From positions 1-64,000 of the forward strand of contig JANYDH010000213.1 in assembly GCA_025359865.1 (NCBI GenBank): 64,000 bases of DNA, written 5' to 3'. Positions 19,312-29,112 of this stretch are shown piece after piece. Source of the stretch: Actinomycetes bacterium (GTDB taxonomy: Bacteria > Actinomycetota > Acidimicrobiia > Acidimicrobiales > Ilumatobacteraceae). Each line of letters begins with the position of its first letter. The first letter of the stretch is position 1. The notes below the pieces were generated by a model. That model saw nothing but the letters and a program-made list of their open reading frames with translations, did no database searches and had not been told where the DNA came from. Position numbers and translations under genes: made by a program.

Positions 19312-20310
19312 TCAGTGATTCGAGGTGAATCCGCCGATACCCAGCTGCTGATCCAAATCAGCCCGGAACGTGGACGCCTCGGCGGGGAACCTCGCTCCGG
19401 TGCCGTCAGCAACTCTGGTCATCATCTCGAAGTTCGCCGCCACCGCCGCAGCGTCGACCATGAACGCCTCGCCAGCTACTGCTGCCAACCGCGCTCGTGC
19501 ACGATCGAGCTGATCATCGTCCCAGCCGGCGATCGCCTCGGCGAACGCCACCAGTTCTGCTCCGTGTGGAAGCCCGCCGTCACCGCTCCCGTCGACGATT
19601 GCACCAAGATCTGCGGGGCCTCCGGCCTTGGTGCTGCTCCAACTGAGCATGCCGGCGTGAGCAGTCGTTCAAAAAAAGCACTGCCGCAACAGCGAGAGCC
19701 GACCGGCAACCAGCTCCATCTGCGGGCGGCTGAGGGTGCCCCGGTTCCATGCCGGGTCGGACATCTGCGCATCGCTCATGTACTGCGTTGCGGCAAGACG
19801 CCACAGGTTGGCGTCCTCATCCGGTAGCGCGCTGAGCGCCTGTACGACTGAGGCACGGGCATCGGCAGGCGCAGCGACCGGCACCCAGTTCAACGCCGCA
19901 TCGGCCAATTCGACCGCGACGTGACCTGTGGGATCGCCTCGTGCTGGCTGGGGCAGTTCCGGCAGCGCTAGACCGGCAGCGCGGGCGAACGCGACCGGCG
20001 AGATGACCGCAACCACGATCCCGACCACCTCGACCCAGTCGAGCGGCTCCAGCTCGGTCTCGACGACCTGCCGATACCACGCTTGGGTGATCGTGCCGGC
20101 GTGACGGCCCAACCGGTGGGCGACGTCGAGCGCCGGGTCGTCGTACGGCCGCGCCCACGGCGGTGCAGGGTCTCGCTGCAGATAGGCCGCCTGCGCAGCG
20201 CGAGCGATGGCGCACCGCCGCATCGCCTCGAACCGGGCACCAGGATGCGCCACATGCGCCAGCGACGCCCCGTGAGCATCGGCCAGATCCGCACGCACCA
20301 CGAGCCTCAC
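19312..20310 (-). CDS. AhpD-like (carboxymuconolactone decarboxylase-type) protein with in-frame TGA, probable selenoprotein
   Basis: The minus-strand frame from GTG 20310 runs to TGA at 19671-19669, then continues open in the same frame to a second TGA at 19314-19312; read through, it is 332 aa. The first TGA (codon 214) lies in CFF-TGA-TTAH. If it encodes selenocysteine, the residues form C-x-x-U-x-x-x-H (Cys211, Sec214, His218), the exact spacing of the AhpD redox motif CxxCxxxH. The preceding LSRPQMELVAGRLSLLRQCFF is the family's usual lead-in helix, and the following residues continue a helical AhpD fold. An N-terminal half (DWVEVVGIVVAV) looks like a degenerate AhpD repeat. A small hairpin begins about 19 bases after the TGA (see 19635-19649). 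AhpD-like selenoproteins are a known class. The alternative is a nonsense-mutated gene giving a 213-aa fragment. The start could also be GTG 20301 or 20298. Confidence 0.7.
19635..19649 (-). promoter_or_regulatory. Candidate bacterial SECIS hairpin after the in-frame TGA
   Basis: On the minus strand TGCTC and GAGCA form a 5-bp stem around the loop AGTTG. The loop starts 25 bases after the TGA, with G as its second base. These fit the published bacterial SECIS consensus (a short upper stem, a G among the first two loop bases, roughly 16-37 bases from UGA to loop). A longer outer pairing CTGCTC/GAGCAG is also possible. Such hairpins arise by chance, so it supports but does not prove recoding. 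Confidence 0.55.
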
Positions 20311-20347
20311 GACTCCTCACCCTAGCCCAGCCGGCACCCGTCCATCT

Positions 20348-20399
20348 CAGCGTTTGGTAGCTCGAGCCCCGCCCAGGGGGCTCCACCTACCAAACGCTG
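20348..20399 (-). repeat. 52-bp hairpin element, copy 1 of a tandem pair
   Basis: Perfect 13-bp arms CAGCGTTTGGTAG (20348-20360) and CTACCAAACGCTG (20387-20399) enclose a second stem GAGCCCC/GGGGCTC on the same axis. It lies after the MMPL gene and before the AhpD-like gene. It may act as a terminator or processing site, or belong to a palindromic repeat family. Confidence 0.85.
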
Positions 20400-20423
20400 C
20401 AGGGACCGAGGAGGCCGCCAACT

Positions 20424-20475
20424 CAGCGTTTGGTAGCTCGAGCCCCGCCCAGGGGGCCCCACCTACCAAACGCTG
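20424..20475 (-). repeat. 52-bp hairpin element, copy 2 of a tandem pair
   Basis: Identical to copy 1 except for one base in the loop region (T to C), with arms at 20424-20436 and 20463-20475 and 24 bp between the copies. The near identity of a non-coding pair suggests recent duplication or selection on the structure. Confidence 0.85.
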
Positions 20476-20488
20476 CTGGGACTGGGGG

Positions 20489-23476
20489 TCAGCCGGCGGT
20501 GGCGGCTGCCGCTGCGTCGAGCTGGGCCTGGGTGACGCCGCAGCGCTTCGCGGCAGCGTCGAGCAGCGCGTCCACCTCCGCTGGGCGAGGCACAGAGGCA
20601 ATCCCCAGCGCCAGCAACTCGGGCTCCGACGTGGTGGCGAGCAGGTCATCGGCCGCACAGCGCGCCATACCAAGATCGACCCCGACGGCGGTGAGACCGT
20701 CCCAGAAGATTCCACCGATCAGTCCGATCGGCCGTTCGGGCGGCCCGGGCGGCAACGTTGTCGACGCCGGGGGCGGCGGCGCCGTGTCTCCTGGCTGTGT
20801 GGAAGGCGGCACCGTGGAGGGTGGCACTGTCGTCGGCGGTGTCGGCGTGGAGGTGGGGATCGTGGCCGGCGCTTCGACCGCGACCATCGACTTCGGCACC
20901 GCAGCGGTCGCCTCATCGCTGCTGACAGCCGACGAAATCATCACTGCGCCAACGATCGCAAGTATGGCTCCCCCGACCAATCCGCTGATGTTGCGACCCG
21001 TCGAGTGGACGCGACCGCCATCTTGGTCCGGGCCCATCGCGAGCAGACCCCGCCGGTCGGCCTCTTTCACCAACGGCGGCACCACGACCAAAGCCGACAG
21101 CAAAGCAACGCCGATGTTGATGGTCACGACCATGCCGAAGTCCGCAAGTAGCGGCAGGCTCGAAAACATCAGTACCGCGAATCCGCCGAGCGTGGTGAGC
21201 GCAGAGGTGAAGAACGCCCGACCTGTCCGCTCGGCCGCCACACGTGTGCTCTCCTCAGGGTCTAGGCCACGCCCGCGTTCTTCCGCATAACGGGCCACTA
21301 GCAGAACCGCAAACTCCGCGCAGGTAGCAACCACAAGTGGACCGCCGACCGTGGTGAGCGGGCTGAGTGTGATGCCGAGGGTCCGGACCAAGACCGCAGA
21401 GGTGCCCACCGCCAGCAACACCGGGATCATCGTCAAGACTGCTCGGGCGAGGTCGCGGTAGCGCAACGCGATAAATGCGCCAACGAGTAACAACGCAACG
21501 ATGGTCAGTTCGGCTCGATTCGCGGTGATGTTCTTCAACAGTCCAACTCCGACGACGGCGAGCCCACCGGTGGTGGCTGACGATGACGCCGGCAACAACG
21601 CTGTGCTGCCCGGATCGGCAATGGTCGCTTGCACCCGATCAAGTACGACTGCGCGCTCGTCGAGCGAGGACGGGCCGACCTGGAACAGTACCTGGGTTGC
21701 GTTGCCGTTGTCAGCAACCAGCAAGCCCTGCAACGCCGCCGGTGCAGTGCGGAACGCCTGCAGCATGTCCAGCCCCGTCGGTGGAAGTGACGTGGTGCCG
21801 GGCACCTCGGTCAACCAGCCGACCGTGGTTGCCAAACTGGACGCCTCTGCCAGCTCCGGGTTCTTCGCAAGCGCCTGTTCGACGACGCCGAAGACGAACG
21901 CTCCCATCTGATCGGTGAACACCCCTTGCTCGGGGGCGGTTGCCGTTTCGACGAAGACCCCGAGCGTGCTGGAGAACCCCACCTCTCGTTCCAGGACTCG
22001 AGCGCTCTTGATCGCCGTGCTCGATTGATTTGCCCAGTTGATCGGGTCACTTTCGATCTTCGACCCACCCTCCAGTGCCAACCCGAGCACGGGGATCGCG
22101 ATCGCGATCACGACCAGTGGTAGCACGGCGACGCGAGGAAGCGCACCGAGGCGGTCGACGACCTTTTCGACCCAGCCGATGCCGGGCTCCTTCGTCGTCG
22201 GCGAACGCCGTTCACGCGCGCCGAGCACGGTAGTCGGCAGCACGATGCCTGCGATGAGGAGCGCAACGATGCCGACCGAAAGCAATACACCAAAGTCTTG
22301 CACCATCGGCACCTTCGAGATCTTGACCGTCAGGAACGCGATCACGGCGGCGACCGTGGCGGCCAACATCGGCGGTGCCAGTTGGGCGAGCGTCTCTGCG
22401 AACGGGTGCGGATCACGATCGACTGTGCGTTCCTCCTCGATCCGGTTCTGTACCTGGATCGCGAATTCGATCCCGAGACCGATCAGGATCGGCAGACCGG
22501 CGATGGTCACGAGCGACAACTTTGTGCCGATGAATCCGAACGCTCCGAATCCCCACGCAACCCCGATGACCATGCCGGCCAACGGCAGCAACCGCCAACG
22601 GACACCGAACGCGATGGTCAGAATAACCAGCATCACCAGCACTGCGATTCCGCCGAGCGTGAGCATTCCACCCTGGAGATAGTCGTTGATGTCGGTGAGG
22701 AAGGTGGGGGTGCCAGTGATGACGAAGGTGGCGTTTTCGAACGTGCGACCCTGCAGCGCGGCATGCACCGCCGAGGATCCTTGTGCCAGTTCATCGAGCG
22801 GCGCGTTGCCGACGAGCACAGCGGCGAGCACGGCGTGACGCGGGTCGGGAAGGAAGGCCCGCAGCGCCTTGCGCACGGTGAGCGCACTGTCAGGTGGGCT
22901 GATCAACGTGCGACTTTCGTCGAGCACAAAGCCGTCGTTGCTGAACAGCAAGAACTTCACCCAGTCCGGGTTGTCGAACGTCTGCTTGCCGGCCGCGCCA
23001 AGTCGCAGTGTGGTGACCAACGCATCGGTCTGTCGTAACGCCTTCGACGCTTCGACCGGCTCGCGTTGGATCGTGCGCGCCAAGATCTCGCTTGCTGCAC
23101 CCTTGGTGATCAGGTCCTGCGTCCACCGCAGGAGCGTCACCGGCGACACCACGGACTTCACCGCTGCGCTTGCGGCCAGCGTTGTTTCCACCTCGTTCAT
23201 CTGGGCGATGTTGTTCGAGGTGAACAGGTCGACCAGGGTGCTGCCCTCCGGCACGCTGAAGAGCACGACCATGCTCTCTCCGCCGAACAGTGCCTGATAG
23301 CGCTGATTGTTTTTCGCTACGGTCGAAGACGAATCGATGTAGCTGTCCTGTCCGGTGGCAAAGTCGAGCTGACGAAGCCCAATCGCGAACAAACCCGTGA
23401 CCACGACAACAACCACCAGCGTGGCCAGCGTCCGGCGGCTGACTACCCGCCCGATTGAACGCCACATCGTGTCCAT
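20489..23476 (-). CDS. MMPL/RND family exporter with a Pro/Thr-rich C-terminal extension
   Basis: 995 aa with two MMPL-type membrane units. The first is a helix at residues about 16-35, a large loop, then helices including LPILIGLGIEFAIQVQNRIEEE. The second contains GGPLVVATCAEFAVLLVARYAEER. Such exporters move lipids or other hydrophobic molecules using the proton gradient; the substrate is unknown. The C-terminus adds a Thr/Pro-rich linker (about residues 850-905) and a small helical domain with two Cys (ARCAADDL, AKRCGVT). That extension is unusual for the family. M4 is an alternative start. Confidence 0.85.
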   Translation of the reverse strand: MDTMWRSIGRVVSRRTLATLVVVVVVTGLFAIGLRQLDFATGQDSYIDSSSTVAKNNQRYQALFGGESMVVLFSVPEGSTLVDLFTSNNIAQMNEVETTLAASAAVKSVVSPVTLLRWTQDLITKGAASEILARTIQREPVEASKALRQTDALVTTLRLGAAGKQTFDNPDWVKFLLFSNDGFVLDESRTLISPPDSALTVRKALRAFLPDPRHAVLAAVLVGNAPLDELAQGSSAVHAALQGRTFENATFVITGTPTFLTDINDYLQGGMLTLGGIAVLVMLVILTIAFGVRWRLLPLAGMVIGVAWGFGAFGFIGTKLSLVTIAGLPILIGLGIEFAIQVQNRIEEERTVDRDPHPFAETLAQLAPPMLAATVAAVIAFLTVKISKVPMVQDFGVLLSVGIVALLIAGIVLPTTVLGARERRSPTTKEPGIGWVEKVVDRLGALPRVAVLPLVVIAIAIPVLGLALEGGSKIESDPINWANQSSTAIKSARVLEREVGFSSTLGVFVETATAPEQGVFTDQMGAFVFGVVEQALAKNPELAEASSLATTVGWLTEVPGTTSLPPTGLDMLQAFRTAPAALQGLLVADNGNATQVLFQVGPSSLDERAVVLDRVQATIADPGSTALLPASSSATTGGLAVVGVGLLKNITANRAELTIVALLLVGAFIALRYRDLARAVLTMIPVLLAVGTSAVLVRTLGITLSPLTTVGGPLVVATCAEFAVLLVARYAEERGRGLDPEESTRVAAERTGRAFFTSALTTLGGFAVLMFSSLPLLADFGMVVTINIGVALLSALVVVPPLVKEADRRGLLAMGPDQDGGRVHSTGRNISGLVGGAILAIVGAVMISSAVSSDEATAAVPKSMVAVEAPATIPTSTPTPPTTVPPSTVPPSTQPGDTAPPPPASTTLPPGPPERPIGLIGGIFWDGLTAVGVDLGMARCAADDLLATTSEPELLALGIASVPRPAEVDALLDAAAKRCGVTQAQLDAAAAATAG

Positions 23477-23482
23477 GTCGGT

Positions 23483-23535
23483 ACACCCTCCGTCTGGTCA
23501 ACTGCGTTCGACTGTACGACCGGCGGTGAGGGTGT
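23483..23535 (-). terminator. Possible terminator after the acyltransferase gene
   Basis: ACACCCTC (23483-23490) and GAGGGTGT (23528-23535) form an 8-bp stem in the gap between two minus-strand genes. The loop is long (37 bases) and there is no T-run, so support is moderate. Confidence 0.4.
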
Positions 23536-23556
23536 TACCAGGGCCGTTCGGCCCGA

Positions 23557-26100
23557 TCAGCCAACCGGTCGGTCGTCGAGCACGGCCATGACATCTTCGA
23601 CGAGGTACAGACGCGCCAGCTCGTCCCATGCCGTCTGGCCGAGATGGACGCCATCGGGTCGACAATCTGGGTGTTCGGTCTCATACGACAGGATTCGACC
23701 GGCAAGCTGCAACGTCAGCACCTGACCGTAGGAACGATCCCACTCGGCAATCTGCGCATTCCACGCTTGGAGCCGCGCAGGGTCTGCCAGGCTTCCGCCG
23801 GCAAACATCCCCGCAGTGATGGGTGGGGCATCGGCAATGAGCATCGGGATCCCGAGAGGAGCCAACAGTTGGAGCATCGCCGCCATCTCCGCCACATGAT
23901 GCGCGTGCCACGCCTCGTCACCCGGTACGTGCCACTCGGTATCCGGCGGGTACCGCTGTTCGGCCAACTCACCGAGCGAGTTCACCGCGATCACCAGGTC
24001 GGGGCGGAAGCTCACCAGTTGTTCTGGCCACGTCTCGGTGTATGGACGGCAATGATCGAGGCCCCACTCTGCTCCGGGCCACCATCTGATCTCGGATGCC
24101 CCGTCGAGCGGACAGTTCACCTGGCCGGCCCACAGCACGTGCAGTTGCTCTGAGGCAACGTCGTGGAGCCCCTCGGCAAATCCGAACGAGGTGCTGTCGC
24201 CCACGACCATCACCCGCAGCCGAGTGTCGGTCGTCTTGCTGCGGGTACTCACGGCCGCGATGAGCGGCGCGAAGTCACCGGCAGCGCTGTGCACTGTCAC
24301 CGCGGTGTCAGGGTGACGTAGCTGCACCTGATCGAGCAGCCGTGATGTGGGATCGTCGAGCGCCTCGCTATCCCATAACACCGTTCTCGGACTGATCGAG
24401 GCAATTGCGTCGATCGCATCCACGAGGATCACGGAGAACTCCTCCTCGCGCCGAAGTTGCTCAGCGGCGCCCGCCGGGAAGCCCGTGTCGCCGATTCGCT
24501 GTCGGATCCCGCGTTCGAGCGGGCCGATCGCGACAACCACGACATCCGGCCCGGCACCTTTCACCAAGTCGGGCCATGTGGCGGTGAGGTTCGAACAGGG
24601 TGCGGTATCGACCTCGGTTCCATCGCTGAGTGACAGCCGAACGGCCGGCGCGATCGGACATCCACCGACCACCTCGGCGTCGATGTGACCGACACCGGCC
24701 GTGCGTAGCTGAACTACCACCGAAGGCACGCTCCCGAGCACCAACACGCGTTGCGACGCCACCGGACTGGCTGCCGGAGATGACACGGCGCGCACCACCG
24801 GACGCACGATAGAAACCGAGCCTGCGGCAGTGGCTGCTCCGACGAGTGAGAGCGCCACGACATGCGCCGACCCGCCATCATGTTCGATGGTGGAAGTGGG
24901 TAGCTCGGCGTCGAAATCGATCGGTGCTGCCCCATCGACCGGTATGGCGGCGACCGAGGAGGCACCGGGATCCGCGCCAGCGACCGGGATCATCATCGCT
25001 GCGATGACGACGCCGACGACGCCCAACACCGCAGCCGAGCGAACCGCTCTCACAGACGACCAAACCTGTCGCTGCCGAACAGGCAATTCGATCGCGAAGT
25101 AGGAGACGAGAGCGATCGCAACAGTGACAGCGAGACGGAGCAGTACCAACAGCAACCCGGTCATCGACGTGCGGTGCTCGTCGAGCAGCACGAAGACAGG
25201 CCAGTGATACAGGTAGAGCCCGTACGAGATCCGCCCGACAAATGCGAGTGGTCGGACCCCCACAAGCCGCTGAATGAGCGGACCGTGCATCACGCCGACG
25301 AGCACCGCCGCTGAGGCAGCAGCGACGAGGAGGAACCCGCCCCGGGACAGCCACGTATCTACTCCCGACGTGACAGCGCACATCACTGCAAGGCTCAGCA
25401 ACCCACAAGTGCCGGCAAGTGCTGCGGCCTTGGGCGCCGGCGATCGGCCGAGCAGTGTTACCGCAAGCAACGATCCGGCCAGGAGTTCGCCGATGCGGAT
25501 GTGCGTGCCGTAGTACGCCAGGTTGTGATCACTGGTCGCCAGGCAAGCCGCTAACGAAGCCGCGATTCCGAGAACGAGCACCCCGGCGAGCCACCGTTCG
25601 CTTCGATGCCGTAACACGAGCACGATCACGACCGGCAATATCAGGTAGGACTGCTCCTCGATCGCCAGCGACCAGAAGTGCTGCACCGGACTCGGTCGGG
25701 CGAACAACTGCGCGTACGACTGGGAATCGAAGATGAATCGCCAGTTGGCCACGTCAGCGACGGCGGCCACCACATCACCAGGCACCCTGCGCCGCTGCAC
25801 CGGGTCGGTCAGCAGGAACGCAGTTGCCAGGACCCCCCCAAGACACACCAGTGAGGCGGGCAGCAGACGGCGCAGACGGCGCCCCCAAAACGCCAACAGA
25901 TCGATCCCACCACGACGTCGCTCCAACAGCAGCAACGTCGTGATGAGATAGCCCGACAGCGTGAAGAAGACCGAGACGCCGAGAAATCCGCCCTGCGCCC
26001 ACGACGCCCCGGCGTGGAATGCGATCACCGCCATCACGGCGAGCGCGCGGACACCGTCCAACGCAGGCACATATTCGAATGGCTGTTCGCCCCCGCGCAC
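23557..26100 (-). CDS. OafA/YrhL-type acyltransferase with C-terminal SGNH domain
   Basis: 847 aa. Residues about 10-370 are the acyltransferase-3 membrane domain with ALDGVRALAVMAVIAFHAG, the catalytic His block, about ten helices and FGRISYGLYLYHWPVF-type wording. A secreted C-terminal SGNH esterase-like domain follows: VMVVGDSTSFGFAEG carries the nucleophile Ser and DGVHLGQTAWDEL the Asp-x-x-His. Enzymes of this layout O-acetylate surface polysaccharides or peptidoglycan. The GTG start at 26100 is directly followed by the first helix. The gap to metY is 40 bp. Confidence 0.9.
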   Translation of the reverse strand: MRGGEQPFEYVPALDGVRALAVMAVIAFHAGASWAQGGFLGVSVFFTLSGYLITTLLLLERRRGGIDLLAFWGRRLRRLLPASLVCLGGVLATAFLLTDPVQRRRVPGDVVAAVADVANWRFIFDSQSYAQLFARPSPVQHFWSLAIEEQSYLILPVVIVLVLRHRSERWLAGVLVLGIAASLAACLATSDHNLAYYGTHIRIGELLAGSLLAVTLLGRSPAPKAAALAGTCGLLSLAVMCAVTSGVDTWLSRGGFLLVAAASAAVLVGVMHGPLIQRLVGVRPLAFVGRISYGLYLYHWPVFVLLDEHRTSMTGLLLVLLRLAVTVAIALVSYFAIELPVRQRQVWSSVRAVRSAAVLGVVGVVIAAMMIPVAGADPGASSVAAIPVDGAAPIDFDAELPTSTIEHDGGSAHVVALSLVGAATAAGSVSIVRPVVRAVSSPAASPVASQRVLVLGSVPSVVVQLRTAGVGHIDAEVVGGCPIAPAVRLSLSDGTEVDTAPCSNLTATWPDLVKGAGPDVVVVAIGPLERGIRQRIGDTGFPAGAAEQLRREEEFSVILVDAIDAIASISPRTVLWDSEALDDPTSRLLDQVQLRHPDTAVTVHSAAGDFAPLIAAVSTRSKTTDTRLRVMVVGDSTSFGFAEGLHDVASEQLHVLWAGQVNCPLDGASEIRWWPGAEWGLDHCRPYTETWPEQLVSFRPDLVIAVNSLGELAEQRYPPDTEWHVPGDEAWHAHHVAEMAAMLQLLAPLGIPMLIADAPPITAGMFAGGSLADPARLQAWNAQIAEWDRSYGQVLTLQLAGRILSYETEHPDCRPDGVHLGQTAWDELARLYLVEDVMAVLDDRPVG

Positions 26101-26140
26101 GCCGGGAACCTAACACTGTCGACGGTGGAAACTCTTCGGG

Positions 26141-27454
26141 TCAGCCGTTGACGGCGGCGAAACCGAGTTCGAGATCGGCGATGATGTCGGCAACCGACTC
26201 GAGTCCAACGCTGAGGCGTACCAAACCCGGGTACACCCCCGACGTCGCCTGTTCCTGCTCGCTGAGTTGACTGTGCGTGGTGGTGGCCGGGTGGATCACC
26301 AGGCTACGCACGTCGCCAATGTTGGCAACATGGCTGTGCAGCTGCAGCCCCTCGACGAACTTCTGGCCAGCTTCCTTGCCACCCTTGATGACGAACGCGA
26401 TCACGCTGCCGTAGCCCTTGCCACCGCCGTACTTCTTGGCGCGCTCATGCCACTTGCTCGTTTCGAGCCCCGCGTAATTGACGCTCTCGACTTCGCTGCG
26501 GCCGACAAGGAACTTGGCCACGGCGTCGGCGTTGCTCCAGTGGCGCTCCATCCGCAGGCTGAGTGTTTCGATGCCCTGGATGAAGTTCCATGCGTTGAAC
26601 GGCGACACCGCGCTGCCAAGGTCGCGCAGCAACTGCACGCGGGCCTTGATGATGTACGCCCCCGGTCCGAGTGCCGGCCAGTACGCCAAGCCGTGGTAGC
26701 TGGGATCGGGTTCGGTGAGCATGGAGTGTCGTCCGCTGGCACCGAAGTCGAACGTGCCGCCATCGATGATGGCGCCACCGATGGAGGTGCCGTGCCCGCC
26801 GATGAACTTGGTGAGGCTGTGCACCACGATGTCGGCACCCCACTCGATGGGACGGATGAGGTAGGGGGTCGGCACCGTGTTGTCGACGATGAGCGGCAGG
26901 CCATTGTCGTGAGCGACCTTGCTGACACCCTCGATGTCGAAGATGTCATTCTTCGGGTTGGCCAGCACCTCGCCGTAGAAGGCGCGGGTGTTCGGCCGGA
27001 TGGCCGACCGCCATGCTTCGAGATCGTCCGGATCGTTGACGAACGTGACCTCGATGCCCAGCTTGGGCAACGTGTAATGGAACATGTTGTACGTGCCGCC
27101 ATACAGCGACGGCGAAGCAACGATGTGATCGCCATGCTCGGCGAGATTGAGGATTGCGATCAGTTCGGCCGACTGGCCACTCGACACCACGAGGGCTCCG
27201 GGCAAGCCCACCGCAGTGGTGATACCACCTTCGAGGTCGCTCAGCCTGGCCTCGAGCACACCCTGGGTAGGGTTCATAATGCGGGTGTAGATGTTGCCGA
27301 TCTCGGCGAGCGCGAACAGATTCTGCGCATGCGCAGAGTCACGGAACTGAAAGCTGGTGGTCTGATAGATCGGTGTAGTACGCGCCCCGGTAGTCGGATC
27401 GGGTGACGCTCCGGCATGGATCTGACGGGTTTCGAAACCCCACTGTTGCGACAT
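26141..27454 (-). CDS. metY: O-acetylhomoserine sulfhydrylase (Cys/Met metabolism PLP enzyme)
   Basis: 437 aa, the length typical of MetY. The PLP Lys lies in VVHSLTKFIGGHGTSIGG. The N-terminus FETRQIHAG...PIYQTTSFQF and the block IYTRIMNPTQGVLEARLSDLEGG are diagnostic. It makes homocysteine (or methionine) from O-acetylhomoserine and sulfide. ATG 27454 has AGGGGA upstream. I saw no SAM riboswitch in the short leader, which also contains the ilvC terminator. Confidence 0.93.
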   Translation of the reverse strand: MSQQWGFETRQIHAGASPDPTTGARTTPIYQTTSFQFRDSAHAQNLFALAEIGNIYTRIMNPTQGVLEARLSDLEGGITTAVGLPGALVVSSGQSAELIAILNLAEHGDHIVASPSLYGGTYNMFHYTLPKLGIEVTFVNDPDDLEAWRSAIRPNTRAFYGEVLANPKNDIFDIEGVSKVAHDNGLPLIVDNTVPTPYLIRPIEWGADIVVHSLTKFIGGHGTSIGGAIIDGGTFDFGASGRHSMLTEPDPSYHGLAYWPALGPGAYIIKARVQLLRDLGSAVSPFNAWNFIQGIETLSLRMERHWSNADAVAKFLVGRSEVESVNYAGLETSKWHERAKKYGGGKGYGSVIAFVIKGGKEAGQKFVEGLQLHSHVANIGDVRSLVIHPATTTHSQLSEQEQATSGVYPGLVRLSVGLESVADIIADLELGFAAVNG

Positions 27455-27489
27455 GGTATGTCCCCTCTCGATGTGCAGAGACGACTCTA

Positions 27490-27528
27490 GCCGGTGATTC
27501 CCGACCTTTTCAATCAGGAATCACCGGC
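27490..27528 (-). terminator. Terminator hairpin of the ilvBNC operon
   Basis: GCCGGTGATTCC (27490-27501) and GGAATCACCGGC (27517-27528) form a perfect 12-bp stem just after the ilvC stop on the minus strand. It lacks a strong T-run. It would separate ilvC from metY. Confidence 0.75.
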
Positions 27529-27541
27529 AAAGTAATTCTTG

Positions 27542-29108
<1,567 letters not shown>

Positions 29109-29112
<4 letters not shown>

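Noticed and set aside
19312-20310. Reading the AhpD-like locus as two separate genes
   Set aside because: Both parts share one frame, the second lacks a ribosome site, and the break falls in a catalytic motif; a single recoded gene explains it better.
26267-27406. Long open frame of 379 codons on the plus strand
   Set aside because: Antisense to metY, whose PLP and substrate motifs are clear; the plus product has no domain pattern.
27455-27489. SAM riboswitch before metY
   Set aside because: The leader is too short and is occupied by the ilvC terminator; no SAM-type core is visible.
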